NCBI RefSeq assembly: GCF_012958305.1
Contig: NZ_JABBYO010000015.1
Location: forward strand, 91,093 to 155,092
DNA length: 64,000 nt
Direction: 5' to 3'
Source: Tautonia rosea
GTDB lineage: Bacteria > Planctomycetota > Planctomycetia > Isosphaerales > Isosphaeraceae
The stretch's first letter is position 1; each line of letters begins with the position of its first letter. Positions 46,161 through 54,856 of the stretch are shown piece by piece. Made by a program: the position numbers and the translations under genes. Under the pieces are notes generated by a model. It ran no database searches. It was not told the origin of the DNA and saw only the letters and a program-made list of their open reading frames with translations.

Positions 46161-46901
46161 TCAAGATCTCACTTGGGTTGGCTGCTTGGAATCGTGGGTT
46201 GGCCGATCGATCCGAAGGGGACGAAAGCCGATGGCATCGGCGGAGACGCAAGCATAACGCACTCCTCGAACGAGGCCTTGCACGGCGAAGGACCATTGCA
46301 GCTCAGCATGTAGGTGGCCATAAACACAGGCAGTGACTTGGGCCTTTTCGAAGAAGGATACCCAGGGGCCTGGTCGCCCGTATTGATCGAACGGAGGATG
46401 ATGCCAGAGGACATAGAGCGGCATTCCAGGAGCTCGAAGCGAAGAGGCTTCAGCAAGCATGGAATGAACCGCATTCGCAATACGTTCATACTGCTGACGC
46501 TGAAGAGGATTTGCCTGGTCGAGATCGATGACATCGAGGCTTCGGGCACCGCAGATCACCGCACCCGCTTCCACGATGGCAATCCCATCGACGGCGCGTT
46601 GGGAACGACGGAGGACTGTTTGAACGTTCTTGAGTCTGCCCCACCAACGATCATGATTTCCTGGAGCCAAGATCTTGATTCCAGGTAACCGACCGAGCCA
46701 GTCCAGATCGGGTTGGAGATCACGATGGTTGAAGGCCATCGAGATATCCCCAGGAATCAGGACCAAGTCGTGAGGGCCAATTGAATCAATCCAGTGGTTC
46801 TTTATGGATTCTGCGTGGTCTTGCCATCGCGCAGCATAGTGTTCCCGGCGTTTCGGATTGGCGAAGGAGAGATGAAGGTCACTTATCGCCCAGACGGCCA
46901 C
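46161..46901 (-). CDS. calcineurin-like metallophosphoesterase
   Basis: This 246-residue protein has the complete two-metal phosphoesterase set: ISDLHLSF (Asp, His), LVLIPGDIS, LAPGNHDRWW (Asn, His), LYVLWHHPPFDQ, and CVYGHLHAE (His-x-His). It hydrolyses phosphomonoesters or diesters; the target is not evident. It is divergent from the DUF2071 gene, with 127 nt between the starts. Confidence 0.92.
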   Translation of the reverse strand: MAVWAISDLHLSFANPKRREHYAARWQDHAESIKNHWIDSIGPHDLVLIPGDISMAFNHRDLQPDLDWLGRLPGIKILAPGNHDRWWGRLKNVQTVLRRSQRAVDGIAIVEAGAVICGARSLDVIDLDQANPLQRQQYERIANAVHSMLAEASSLRAPGMPLYVLWHHPPFDQYGRPGPWVSFFEKAQVTACVYGHLHAELQWSFAVQGLVRGVRYACVSADAIGFRPLRIDRPTHDSKQPTQVRS

Positions 46902-47028
46902 GATCTCGGCCCTCCTCTCGATCGCTTGCAGCTACAGCAGTGGAAGAGGAAGATGTGATGCTGAGGGGGAGCATCGGTGGGCAAATGTTCGATCCTCAGG
47001 TGCGATCCCTCCGAAGCGGAGGCGCGGG

Positions 47029-47802
47029 ATGATTGAATGGGAATCTGAACAGAACATGGATCGACTGAACCCAACGCGTCGCCCGGATGATTGGTGTGTG
47101 ATGCGTCAACACTGGTCTGACCTGCTCTTCCTTCACTGGGAGGTTCCCGCCGAGATCATCGAAGCGACGTTGCCACCAGGATTGGAGGTGGACACTTTTG
47201 CTGGCAAGGCTTATCTCGGGCTGGTGCCCTTCACCATGAGCGGGGTTCGACCGATCGGCTTTCCATCAATTCCATGGATTTCGAACTTTCACGAGGTGAA
47301 TGTTAGGACTTATGTGCATTTTGCGGGGCGTGATCCCGGAGTGTGGTTTTATAGTCTCGATGCTGCGAATCCGGTGGCGGTCTGGCTCGCCCAGACGACC
47401 TTTCACCTTCCCTACAAATGGGCACGCATGAGCATGCAATACCAACAAGCAACGGGAGGGGTGATCGACTATTCGTCGTCTCGAAGGAATAGCAAGACAG
47501 GGGCATCATGCCGGATTCGATACCTCCCGACCGGATCTCCAACGCATGCAGTGCCGGGAACGCTCTCGTTTTTTCTGCTGGAGCGTTATCTTCTCTACGC
47601 GTTTGGCCGGGGTCAATTGCACCAGGTTAGAGTGCATCATCGGTCATATCCCGTTCAGGAGGCCGAGCTGTTGGATTGCCAGGAAGATTTGCTTGCTTCG
47701 GCGGGATTCGAACGGCCGGACCATCCGCCCTTGATTCATTACGCGTCGGGAGTCGATGTCGAGGTCTTTCCGCTACGATCGGTGGATCAGTCGAGTTGGT
47801 AA
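47029..47802 (+). CDS. DUF2071 (YqjF-like) protein
   Basis: This 257-residue protein matches the DUF2071 family: MRQHWSDLLFLHWEVPAEIIEATLPPGLEVDTF, then AYLGLVPFTMSGVRPIGFPSIPWISNFHEVNVRTYV, and GVWFYSLDAANPVAV. The fold is related to acetoacetate decarboxylase, but no function is established. GGAGGCGCGGG precedes the ATG at 47029. Its last 16 nt overlap the convergent MBL-hydrolase gene. Confidence 0.9.
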   Translation: MIEWESEQNMDRLNPTRRPDDWCVMRQHWSDLLFLHWEVPAEIIEATLPPGLEVDTFAGKAYLGLVPFTMSGVRPIGFPSIPWISNFHEVNVRTYVHFAGRDPGVWFYSLDAANPVAVWLAQTTFHLPYKWARMSMQYQQATGGVIDYSSSRRNSKTGASCRIRYLPTGSPTHAVPGTLSFFLLERYLLYAFGRGQLHQVRVHHRSYPVQEAELLDCQEDLLASAGFERPDHPPLIHYASGVDVEVFPLRSVDQSSW

Positions 47803-48479
47803 CGTTCTGCTTGATCGCCGACGTAAGGGTTCCGAAGCCGCTCAGAGCCAATGGTGGTCTCGGGTCCATGACCGGGAAACACTCGCGTCTCCTCTGGGAG
47901 GTCGAAGAGTTTCGATCGAATTCCTTCAACCAAAAGGAGCCCGTTGCCACCCGGAAAATCAAAGCGGCCGATTGAGCCGGCAAAAAGCACATCCCCGCCA
48001 ATGACGATCGGGGGAGACTCGTTTCGAGCCACGAATACGACTGATCCGGGGCTGTGGCCTGGGATCTCACGAACCTCAAGCAAGAACCCTGCTAGTTCAA
48101 GAGTCTCACCATGATCCAAGAGCCGGTCGGCCGGTGGGCTGATCAATGACTGTCCAAAGGCGGCGCTCAAATTTGCAACGGGGTCGGTTAGCAGGTGAGC
48201 TTCATGACGCCCGATAAGGAGCGGGGCTTCGGGAAACGCTTCCTTTATAGCTCGATTGCCTGCAATGTGGTCTGAGTGCCCATGGGTGTTCAGGATGGCT
48301 GCGGGCCGAAGATTCCGTGATCGAATCGTCTCCAGCAAAGGACCGGTGCGGAATCCTGGATCGACGACCAAAACGTCTTGCCGTCCCGGCTTGGACAGAA
48401 GATAGGACCATTGCTCAAAGGTAGGTGACAGAAAGGATTCAATGACGAGACCGGGTTCGATTCGTTCGTCGGGTTCCAT
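47787..48479 (-). CDS. MBL-fold metallo-hydrolase (glyoxalase II-like)
   Basis: This 230-residue metallo-beta-lactamase-fold hydrolase has the zinc motif THGHSDH, a further His in GHSPGSVVFVA, Asp in GGDVLFAGSIGR and His in VFPGHGPETTI. These match the YcbL/glyoxalase II-like thioesterase group, which often hydrolyses glutathione or other thiol esters. Substrate unknown. The 3' end overlaps the convergent DUF2071 gene by 16 nt. Confidence 0.93.
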   Translation of the reverse strand: MEPDERIEPGLVIESFLSPTFEQWSYLLSKPGRQDVLVVDPGFRTGPLLETIRSRNLRPAAILNTHGHSDHIAGNRAIKEAFPEAPLLIGRHEAHLLTDPVANLSAAFGQSLISPPADRLLDHGETLELAGFLLEVREIPGHSPGSVVFVARNESPPIVIGGDVLFAGSIGRFDFPGGNGLLLVEGIRSKLFDLPEETRVFPGHGPETTIGSERLRNPYVGDQAERYQLD

Positions 48480-48858
48480 GGATTCCGATCCTCAGATGTG
48501 ATGAGTTCGAGCGATGTGTTCGCCAACGATGGTTCCGAGATTGTAACGAGCTCAATTGGCCATTGAAAAAAAGGGCTTGGAGCGTTGTTTCCATAGGTGT
48601 CATATTCGGAAGAATTGCTTCGATGTCACCATAACAAGCTCGAAATGCATGAAGCGAAAGGGTTTGGGCTTTCTCGGTCCAGGGTTTGCATGCTAAGGTT
48701 TTGTGTTGACTGCGACCTCTACAAGAGAAACTTCCCACGTGATGTTCCGGCCTGCCCTGGTAGCGCTGGGACTTGCGTCTCGATGAACACCCGTGGTCGC
48801 CCCAAACCCAAGCGTTGTGGGATGCATCCGATTCGAGATTCGCTGGGAGGGCTCCGCG
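48480..48858. other. divergent promoter region
   Basis: This 379-nt interval lies between the MBL hydrolase start (minus) and the DUF1571 gene start (plus). It holds an A-run (about 48568-48575) and a TTGACT (about 48706), but no complete promoter pair that I would defend, and no gene. Confidence 0.4.
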
Positions 48859-49974
48859 ATGGTAGCAGAAGTAAAGACTCGAACGCGACACTTCCGTGAA
48901 CGAATTGGGTCGGTGTTGATGCTTGCGGGGCTAATCCTGGTTTCAGGGAGGGTAGTAGCAGGAAATGCTCTTTCGGGAAGTTCTGAACGCAACAACGCTC
49001 CATCTCTCTCGATGGAATCGACTGATCAGAAACCTGCCTCTGATTCCCGGATGCTGAATACTGGGACCACATCGGTCACTACCCCTTTCCCCGACTCCGA
49101 ACCGGTGGGGGAGAGCTCGACCGAATCGTTGGTGGAACATTCCCGGGTCGACTCACCTGAGAACGAGACTGACTCCATCGCGATTTCGGAGTCAGAACCA
49201 CTCCGACTCGCGAATGCGAACCCTGTCGACCGGATGCCTCCCGGTCTAAACACTCGCCACTCTGCGATCGACCCCTCCTCGGATCCCATTGACTACGCCA
49301 AGGCGGCACTGGCCGAGAGTAAAGAACGATTTGCCAGTGTGCGAGACTATACGTGCACATTCATCAAGCGAGAACGCATTCAGGGCCGCCTTTCGGGCTA
49401 CGAAGTGATGAGCATGAAAGCCCGGACGAGTCCGAAAAGTGTGTATTTCAAGTTCAAGCAACCGAAAGCAGGCCGCGAGGCGATTTATGTGGACGGTCGC
49501 AATAGAGGGAAGGCCATCGTTCACGACGTGGGGTTCAACAAATTTCTCGCAGGGACCTTGCACCTCGATCCTCTGAGCCGGCGGGCGATGGATGGAAATC
49601 GTCACCCGATTACTGAAGCAGGTCTGGGATTCATGATCGACACGCTGACCGAAGGTTGGAATCGCGAAATGAATCCCAGAGACAGCGAAGTCACCATCCG
49701 AGAAACCGTTCTTGTGAACAAGCGTCCCTCAATGATGATTATCTGCAAGCACAGGAATCGTCAGCCCCATTTTGTGTTCCACGAGGTCAGGCTCTACATC
49801 GACCACGAGCTAGGGTTGCCGACTCGATTTGAGGCATATGATTGGCCCGCTGGCGAAGATCAGCCTGCTCCGTTATTGGAGGAGTACATCTATTCGGACC
49901 TGAAGATCAATGTGGGCCTGTCTGACGCGGATTTTGATCCTTCTAATAAGGCATACTCCTTTGGGCGGTTCTGA
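48859..49974 (+). CDS. DUF1571 exported protein
   Basis: This 371-residue protein has a hydrophobic N-terminal segment (IGSVLMLAGLILVSGRVVAG), a Ser/Glu/Pro-rich spacer (about 40-145), and a C-terminal DUF1571 domain (ALAESKERFASVRDYTCTFIKRERIQGRL.., VYFKFKQPKAGREAIYVDGRNRGKAIVHDVGF, GFMIDTLTEGWNREM). The domain is common in planctomycetes and has no proven function. GGAGGG 8 nt upstream selects the ATG at 48859; the frame opens at 48793. A terminator-like hairpin follows the gene. Confidence 0.88.
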   Translation: MVAEVKTRTRHFRERIGSVLMLAGLILVSGRVVAGNALSGSSERNNAPSLSMESTDQKPASDSRMLNTGTTSVTTPFPDSEPVGESSTESLVEHSRVDSPENETDSIAISESEPLRLANANPVDRMPPGLNTRHSAIDPSSDPIDYAKAALAESKERFASVRDYTCTFIKRERIQGRLSGYEVMSMKARTSPKSVYFKFKQPKAGREAIYVDGRNRGKAIVHDVGFNKFLAGTLHLDPLSRRAMDGNRHPITEAGLGFMIDTLTEGWNREMNPRDSEVTIRETVLVNKRPSMMIICKHRNRQPHFVFHEVRLYIDHELGLPTRFEAYDWPAGEDQPAPLLEEYIYSDLKINVGLSDADFDPSNKAYSFGRF

Positions 49975-50028
49975 GGGTGACCGCCTCAGGATCGGCTCCG
50001 ATCCGGCCGATAAGAGGGTGTGAGAAAT

Positions 50029-50048
50029 GGCCCGGTTTCCACCGGGCC
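50029..50048 (+). terminator. hairpin downstream of the DUF1571 gene
   Basis: A perfect 8-bp GC-rich stem (50029-50036 with 50041-50048) with a 4-nt loop is followed by ttccccc, 54 nt after the stop codon. Confidence 0.5.
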
Positions 50049-50061
50049 TTCCCCCAACGAA

Positions 50062-50211
50062 GGAGCGGAGGAAGCGGGGTTGGCAGCCCCGGGAGGCTCC
50101 GATAGAATCCGCCCCGCCTTGGCGGAGGATTCCGGCCCGTCGCGATCTCGCGGGGCCTTCGGGCCCAGCCAGGGATCACCTCCAACCCATCCTCCGCGGA
50201 CCGTTCCGCGG
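50062..50211 (+). ncRNA. candidate structured RNA / leader of the RimI-like gene
   Basis: Several successive short perfect inverted repeats occur: 50062-50066 with 50096-50100 enclosing 50076-50079 with 50087-50090; 50108-50113 with 50121-50126; a ggcc-ttc-gggcc element about 50154-50165; and 50194-50200 with 50205-50211. The stretch is markedly GC-rich, non-coding and directly precedes the RimI-like gene. It may be an mRNA leader or a small RNA. No known riboswitch class is recognised. Confidence 0.3.
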
Positions 50212-50294
50212 ATCGGATCCCACTGTCTCCACGTCGGTTCTCGGCAGGATGCTGAGGGCTCGCCGTCTTTAATTTGTCCACGGAGGGAGGCTCG

Positions 50295-50834
50295 ATGAGC
50301 ACGGTGCCCACCGCCAAGGCCCAGGTCCGCGTGCACATTCGCTGGATGATCCGACGCGATATGCCCGAGGTCCTGGCCATCGAGCATGCGAGTTATGAGT
50401 TTCCCTGGTGTGAGGAGGAATTCCTCCGAGTGCTCCGACAACGAAACTGCATCGGTATGGTTGCCGAGTGCGGAGAACGTGTGGTCGGATTCATGATCTA
50501 TGAGTTGCATAAGTCAAGACTCCAGGTGTTGAATCTGGCGGTTGCTCCCGAATTCCGACGAATGGGAGTGGGTCGACAGATGGTTGCCAAACTTGTGGGC
50601 AAATTGTCCAGCCATCGCAGGACGAAGATTCTCCTTCAGACTCGGGAATCGAATCTGTCGGCCCAACTCTACTTCCGGGCTCTCGATTTCCGAGCAGTCG
50701 AGGTCGTTCGGGAAGCCTATGAGGACACCGGCGAGGACGCCTATGTTCTCCAGTACGTCTTACCGGATGTGCTTCCGACCGAGCTGGTCGAAGGCGTACC
50801 TGTCAATCGGATTGCTCGGCAACTCGAAGGCTGA
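50295..50834 (+). CDS. GNAT acetyltransferase, RimI-like
   Basis: This 179-residue N-acetyltransferase has IRWMIRRDMPEVLAIEHASYEFPWCEEEFLRVLRQRNCIGMVAE, then the acetyl-CoA site LQVLNLAVAPEFRRMGVGRQMV, and a C-terminal ALDFRAVEVVREAY. The substrate arm (HASYEFPW..EEF) is like RimI, which acetylates the N-terminus of ribosomal protein S18. GGGAGG 4 nt before the ATG at 50295 fixes the start; the upstream in-frame start is at 50274. RimI function is inferred; another protein or small-molecule substrate is possible. Confidence 0.88.
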   Translation: MSTVPTAKAQVRVHIRWMIRRDMPEVLAIEHASYEFPWCEEEFLRVLRQRNCIGMVAECGERVVGFMIYELHKSRLQVLNLAVAPEFRRMGVGRQMVAKLVGKLSSHRRTKILLQTRESNLSAQLYFRALDFRAVEVVREAYEDTGEDAYVLQYVLPDVLPTELVEGVPVNRIARQLEG

Positions 50835-50879
50835 CGGGTGATCATAGCCTCGGTTGGATTCAATCTGAGCAAGCTCAAT

Positions 50880-50916
50880 CGCCGCGCTGGAATCCTGAGG
50901 GTTCCTCTGCGCGGCG
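50880..50916 (+). terminator. intrinsic terminator of the RimI-like gene
   Basis: A perfect 8-bp GC stem (50880-50887 with 50909-50916) encloses an inner GGAA/TTCC stem and is followed at once by TTTT. This is the clearest Rho-independent terminator in the window. Confidence 0.75.
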
Positions 50917-51160
50917 TTTTCCATTGTGTGAGAGTTGGCGGGCGATCGACGTGAACGCGCGGGGTGATTCCTTAGAAGCGCCATCACAAGGGTGGGGTGG
51001 CTTATCTCCTTCGGAAAGTCTTGCTACACTGAATTCTGAGATGGCTGAAGCACAACGTGATGTGAGACGGGGAACACCGGTCGGAACGAACCCGTCGAGA
51101 TCAGCCGGCTCGTCGGCTATTCAACGCTCGTCTTCCATTCAATGAGCCCATCGACTCGCC

Positions 51161-53287
51161 ATGAAGCAACACCTGATCGGCCTGCTCGCATGGTTGGCAA
51201 TTCTTGCATCGCATGCAGAGGCCCAGTCGCTCAGCGTCATTGATCGTAATGAGACGGCCCAATTTGCCGCGAGTCGGCAGAACCCTGATGGTGGTTTTGC
51301 CGCTGAACCAAGAGGAGCATCCTCGCTCGGTGCGACGACCGCCGCAGTTCGAGTGCTTCGATACACGACAGGATCAATCCCGGACGTTCTGGCTTGTCTC
51401 GACTTTGTGCGATCGTGTTTTGATCCGGAAACTGGAGGCTTTGCCCAGAATCCTGGCGGGACTCCGGATGTTGGTACGACGGCTTCGGGACTGATGGCAC
51501 TGAGTGAGCTGCGACTCGCGGATGAGCAATTGGTTAGTCAAGCTTCCGAGTACCTTGCAACTCATGCCCAAACGTTCCCCGAGGTTCGCATTGCAATTGC
51601 CGGATTCGAGGCGGTGGGTCGTCCATCACCCAAAGCTGAGGAGTGGACCCGAGAACTTCTCGATTCTCGCAACGATGATGGTACCTGGGGAGAAGGGCGA
51701 AGCCTTGCCTTCGATACTGGCGGCACCGCGGCAGCCCTGCTTCGAATGGACCACGATCTTGAACGACGTGATGCCGTGATCCAAGCGATCCTCGCCGGCC
51801 AGCAAGCAGATGGTGGATGGACCTCGGGGGCAGGGGGAACCGATCTCTCCGCCTCATACCGCGTCATGCGGGCGGCTTACATGATGGGATCACCCCCGGA
51901 TCTTGACGCCCTGCGTCAATTTGTCGCTCAGTGTCGTCGGGACGATGGTGGCTATTCGCCCAGTCCGCAGGAGAAGGAGGCGACACTTGGTGGCACGTAC
52001 ATGGCCACGATCTTGCTCCGATGGACGGATCAGCTCGAGGGGTTGCCTCCCGTGGTCGAAACCGCCGGGTTCGTTTCGCTGTTCAACGGCCAAGACCTTA
52101 CCGGATGGGAGGGGGACGACTCCCTTTGGTTCGCACGCAACGGCATGCTTGTGGGGTCGTCACCTGGACTGAATCGGAACGAGTTTCTCGCTACGAACGA
52201 TCGCTTCGCCGACTTCGTCTTTCGCTGTACCTTTCGGCTTCGAGATGGAGCAGGAAATAGCGGTATCCAATTCCGGAGCGAGCGACTCGCCGGTCACGAA
52301 ATGATCGGGTATCAGGCAGATATCGGAGAAGACTACTGGGGTAGTCTCTATGACGAGTCGAGGCGCAATCGGGTGCTTGAACGAGCATCCGAGCGTGCTC
52401 GCACTTCAATCCGGCTCGACGGCTGGAATCAGTATGTCATTCGGGCGATGGGGGATCAGATCCGGTTAAGCCTCAACGGTGTCCCTTCCGTCGATTATGT
52501 CGAATCGGACCCAAAGATCCCGGATGCAGGGCGTTTCGCGGTCCAGCTTCACTCAGGCGGCCCGATGGAGATTCAATTCAGAGATCTCCTCGTTCAGCCC
52601 TTGCCGCGACCAAGGTTGGAAGGTAATCCGGAGACACCCGGATTTCATCTCCGAACCTCGCGGATGGAACCAAAATCACGATACACCGTGTTCGTGCCGG
52701 ACGGATACGATGGAGTAAAACTCTTTCCAATAGTCCTGTTCCTTCATGGCGCCGGTGAACGAGGCGATGACGGGATACTTCCGAGTCAGGTAGGACTTGG
52801 GCCAAGTATCGCCTCGAATCCTGGGGCACACCCTTACATCGCCGTGTTTCCCCAAGCGCGCGAAACCTGGTCGGCCGCGTCTCCAGATGGAAAAGCAGCG
52901 ATCACGATCCTTGACGAAGTCATCGCTGATTACGCGGTTGATCGGAGTCGCATTGTGTTGACTGGGCTCTCAATGGGGGGAATGGGTACCTGGTCGCTCG
53001 CGACGACATATCCCGATCGATTCTCCGCTCTGGTGCCGATCTGTGGTCCCGGTGATCCCGAACGGGCTGAACGAATCCGAACGATCCCGACATGGGGATT
53101 CGTGGGAGACGAGGATCGTGAACCGTTTGTCACGGGAATGCGAGAGATAGTCCAATCCTTGAAGGCCCTTGGTGCACCCGTCCAATATACTGAGTATCGC
53201 GGGGTTGGGCACAACAGTTGGGATCGTGCCTATGCCGAGCCGGAACTCGTCGAGTGGATGCTCACCCCTCGTCGAATCGCTCAATGA
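51161..53287 (+). CDS. exported toroid - DUF1080 - esterase fusion protein
   Basis: This 708-residue protein has three parts after a signal peptide (about 1-22). First (25-295) is a prenyltransferase/squalene-cyclase-like alpha-alpha toroid with five DGG-type repeats (RQNPDGGF 39-46, DPETGGF 88-94, NDDGTWG 171-177, QQADGGW 214-220, RRDDGGY 259-265). Second (303-478) is a DUF1080 sugar-binding/hydrolase-like domain opening SLFNGQDLTGWEG. Third (about 492-705) is an alpha/beta-hydrolase of the PHB-depolymerase/phospholipase type, with LFLHGAGERGDD, nucleophile Ser604 in TGLSMGGMG, likely Asp650 or Asp652, and His684 in GVGHNSWDRAY. Toroid catalytic acids of prenyltransferases are not obvious, so that part may be a binding module. 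It probably deacylates a polysaccharide or polyester outside the cytoplasm. Confidence 0.85.
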   Translation: MKQHLIGLLAWLAILASHAEAQSLSVIDRNETAQFAASRQNPDGGFAAEPRGASSLGATTAAVRVLRYTTGSIPDVLACLDFVRSCFDPETGGFAQNPGGTPDVGTTASGLMALSELRLADEQLVSQASEYLATHAQTFPEVRIAIAGFEAVGRPSPKAEEWTRELLDSRNDDGTWGEGRSLAFDTGGTAAALLRMDHDLERRDAVIQAILAGQQADGGWTSGAGGTDLSASYRVMRAAYMMGSPPDLDALRQFVAQCRRDDGGYSPSPQEKEATLGGTYMATILLRWTDQLEGLPPVVETAGFVSLFNGQDLTGWEGDDSLWFARNGMLVGSSPGLNRNEFLATNDRFADFVFRCTFRLRDGAGNSGIQFRSERLAGHEMIGYQADIGEDYWGSLYDESRRNRVLERASERARTSIRLDGWNQYVIRAMGDQIRLSLNGVPSVDYVESDPKIPDAGRFAVQLHSGGPMEIQFRDLLVQPLPRPRLEGNPETPGFHLRTSRMEPKSRYTVFVPDGYDGVKLFPIVLFLHGAGERGDDGILPSQVGLGPSIASNPGAHPYIAVFPQARETWSAASPDGKAAITILDEVIADYAVDRSRIVLTGLSMGGMGTWSLATTYPDRFSALVPICGPGDPERAERIRTIPTWGFVGDEDREPFVTGMREIVQSLKALGAPVQYTEYRGVGHNSWDRAYAEPELVEWMLTPRRIAQ

Positions 53288-53346
53288 CGTAATAAAAATG
53301 ACGTAATAAAAGAGCAAAACGTTGATGACAAACGAGGATTCATCGC

Positions 53347-53910
53347 ATGTCTGAATCTCTGTTCAAGACGGTAGTGGTATTGATGAGCATCTTGCAGGCG
53401 GTTCAGACTGGTTCCGCACAGGAATCGGTTGAGGTCGCTCCGATGATCGAGCGTGGAGCCATACGACTGCAACTTGGAGGAGCTCAGACAATTCTTGAAG
53501 GGGCTCAAGACCAAGCCAAGGCAATGGGGTTGAAGGTGAACATTACCGTGGTTGACGATGGCGGACACCCAATTGCCTTTGCCCGCATGGACGGAGCCCG
53601 GTCGGCGAGTTCGTATACCTCGATCACCAAGGCCATCGCTGCCGCAACACTCCGGCAACCAACCGGGCCTGTACCTGCTGGTGTCGAGACGCCAGATGTC
53701 TTACTCAACGTCAGTCTTCAACTGACGGCCTCGGCATCGGGTGGGACGGTTACAACCCTTTATGGAGGTGTCCCAATTCTTGTCGATGGGCAGATCATTG
53801 GCGGAGTCGGGGTCGGTGGTGCGACGGGAGAACAGGATGCCGAGATTGCTCGAGCGGGGATTGCTCGCCTTCTCGAAACGATCAAGGCTCAAGAAGACGT
53901 CGAAGACTGA
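53347..53910 (+). CDS. exported GlcG/HbpS-family heme-binding-like protein
   Basis: This 187-residue protein has a signal peptide (about 1-24, ending GSAQ) and a GlcG/HbpS-like domain (VNITVVDDGGHPIAFARMDGARSASSYTSITKAIAAATLRQ, GGVPILVDGQIIGGVGVGGATGEQDAEIARAG). HbpS binds heme and senses redox stress; for GlcG only association with glycolate genes is known. The function here is unproven. It lies 59 nt downstream of the fusion gene and 9 nt before the glutaminyl cyclase-like gene, so an operon is likely. Confidence 0.88.
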   Translation: MSESLFKTVVVLMSILQAVQTGSAQESVEVAPMIERGAIRLQLGGAQTILEGAQDQAKAMGLKVNITVVDDGGHPIAFARMDGARSASSYTSITKAIAAATLRQPTGPVPAGVETPDVLLNVSLQLTASASGGTVTTLYGGVPILVDGQIIGGVGVGGATGEQDAEIARAGIARLLETIKAQEDVED

Positions 53911-53919
53911 GGTTCATTG

Positions 53920-54807
53920 ATGCAACTGCTGACCGCCCACCACAACGCATCCAAGATGACGAAGCATGACGGCTCGCCCTCACCGTCGACACCAGCAACA
54001 GGCTGGTCACGTCAGAAACGGATTGGTGGGCTGCTAGGAGTCATCGTTTCGGTGGCGGTGGTAGGGGTAGGGGCATGGGCACTCTGGATTGCCTCCCAAC
54101 CAAGCCGAGTACCAATTTACGGCGTTGAGATTGTGAAGGTCTATCCGCACGATCTCAACGCCTTTACCCAGGGCCTCGAATTTTCGGATGGACAACTCTA
54201 CGAGGGGACCGGTCAATATGGCCGCTCTCGCCTTCGCAAAGTTCAGTTCGAAACCGGCGCGATTCTCAAAGAGGTTGCGTTGCCGAACGAGGTTTTCGGA
54301 GAAGGGCTTACCATCTGGAAGGATCGGATTGTTCAGCTCACCTGGCAGGACCGAATTGGCTTCATTTTTGACAAAGAAACCTTCGAGCTCCGAGGACGCT
54401 TTCGATACGCAGGTGAAGGCTGGGGTTTGACCCATGACAGCCAACATCTCATTATGAGTGACGGTTCTGCAACCTTGCGATTTCTTGATCCTGAGACTTA
54501 CAAGCCGGTTCGATCGCTCAGGGTGGTGACTCCGGATGGGCGTCTGGTCGATCAGTTGAACGAGCTCGAGTATATTAATGGGGAGATTCTTGCCAACATC
54601 TGGAATACTTCGACCATCGCTCGTATCTCTGCGCGGACTGGGCGGATCGTGGGCTGGATTGACCTGAGTAATGTTCGCCCTCAGCAGGCAATAGGCAGTA
54701 ATGCAGTACTCAATGGAATCGCTTACGAAGCCAAAACTCAGCGGTTGTTTGTGACCGGAAAGAACTGGTCGGAACTGTTTGAGATTCGGGTCGTCCCTCG
54801 ATCCTGA
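53920..54807 (+). CDS. glutaminyl-peptide cyclotransferase (plant/bacterial type), membrane anchored
   Basis: This 295-residue protein has an N-terminal TM anchor (about 35-60) and the five-bladed propeller of the QC family: PHDLNAFTQGLEFSDGQLYEGTGQYGRSRLRKV, VFGEGLTIWKDRIVQLTWQ, GEGWGLTHDSQHLIMSDGSATLRFLDPET, LNELEYINGEILANIW, and AVLNGIAYEAKTQRLFVTGKNW. These enzymes turn N-terminal Gln into pyroglutamate on exported proteins. GAGG lies 7 nt before the ATG at 53920; an in-frame ATG at 53956 is an alternative. It follows the GlcG-like gene closely and ends at a strong terminator. Confidence 0.9.
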   Translation: MQLLTAHHNASKMTKHDGSPSPSTPATGWSRQKRIGGLLGVIVSVAVVGVGAWALWIASQPSRVPIYGVEIVKVYPHDLNAFTQGLEFSDGQLYEGTGQYGRSRLRKVQFETGAILKEVALPNEVFGEGLTIWKDRIVQLTWQDRIGFIFDKETFELRGRFRYAGEGWGLTHDSQHLIMSDGSATLRFLDPETYKPVRSLRVVTPDGRLVDQLNELEYINGEILANIWNTSTIARISARTGRIVGWIDLSNVRPQQAIGSNAVLNGIAYEAKTQRLFVTGKNWSELFEIRVVPRS

Positions 54808-54814
54808 TCGAACG

Positions 54815-54848
54815 ACTGTCAGAACCGGATCGAACCGGTTCTGACAGT
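54815..54848. terminator. 14-bp bidirectional terminator hairpin
   Basis: A perfect 14-bp inverted repeat (54815-54828 with 54835-54848) with a 6-nt loop sits in the 49-nt gap between two convergent genes, the cyclotransferase (plus) and the tandem hydrolase (minus). It is symmetrical and can act for both. Confidence 0.75.
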
Positions 54849-54856
54849 GGTCACGA

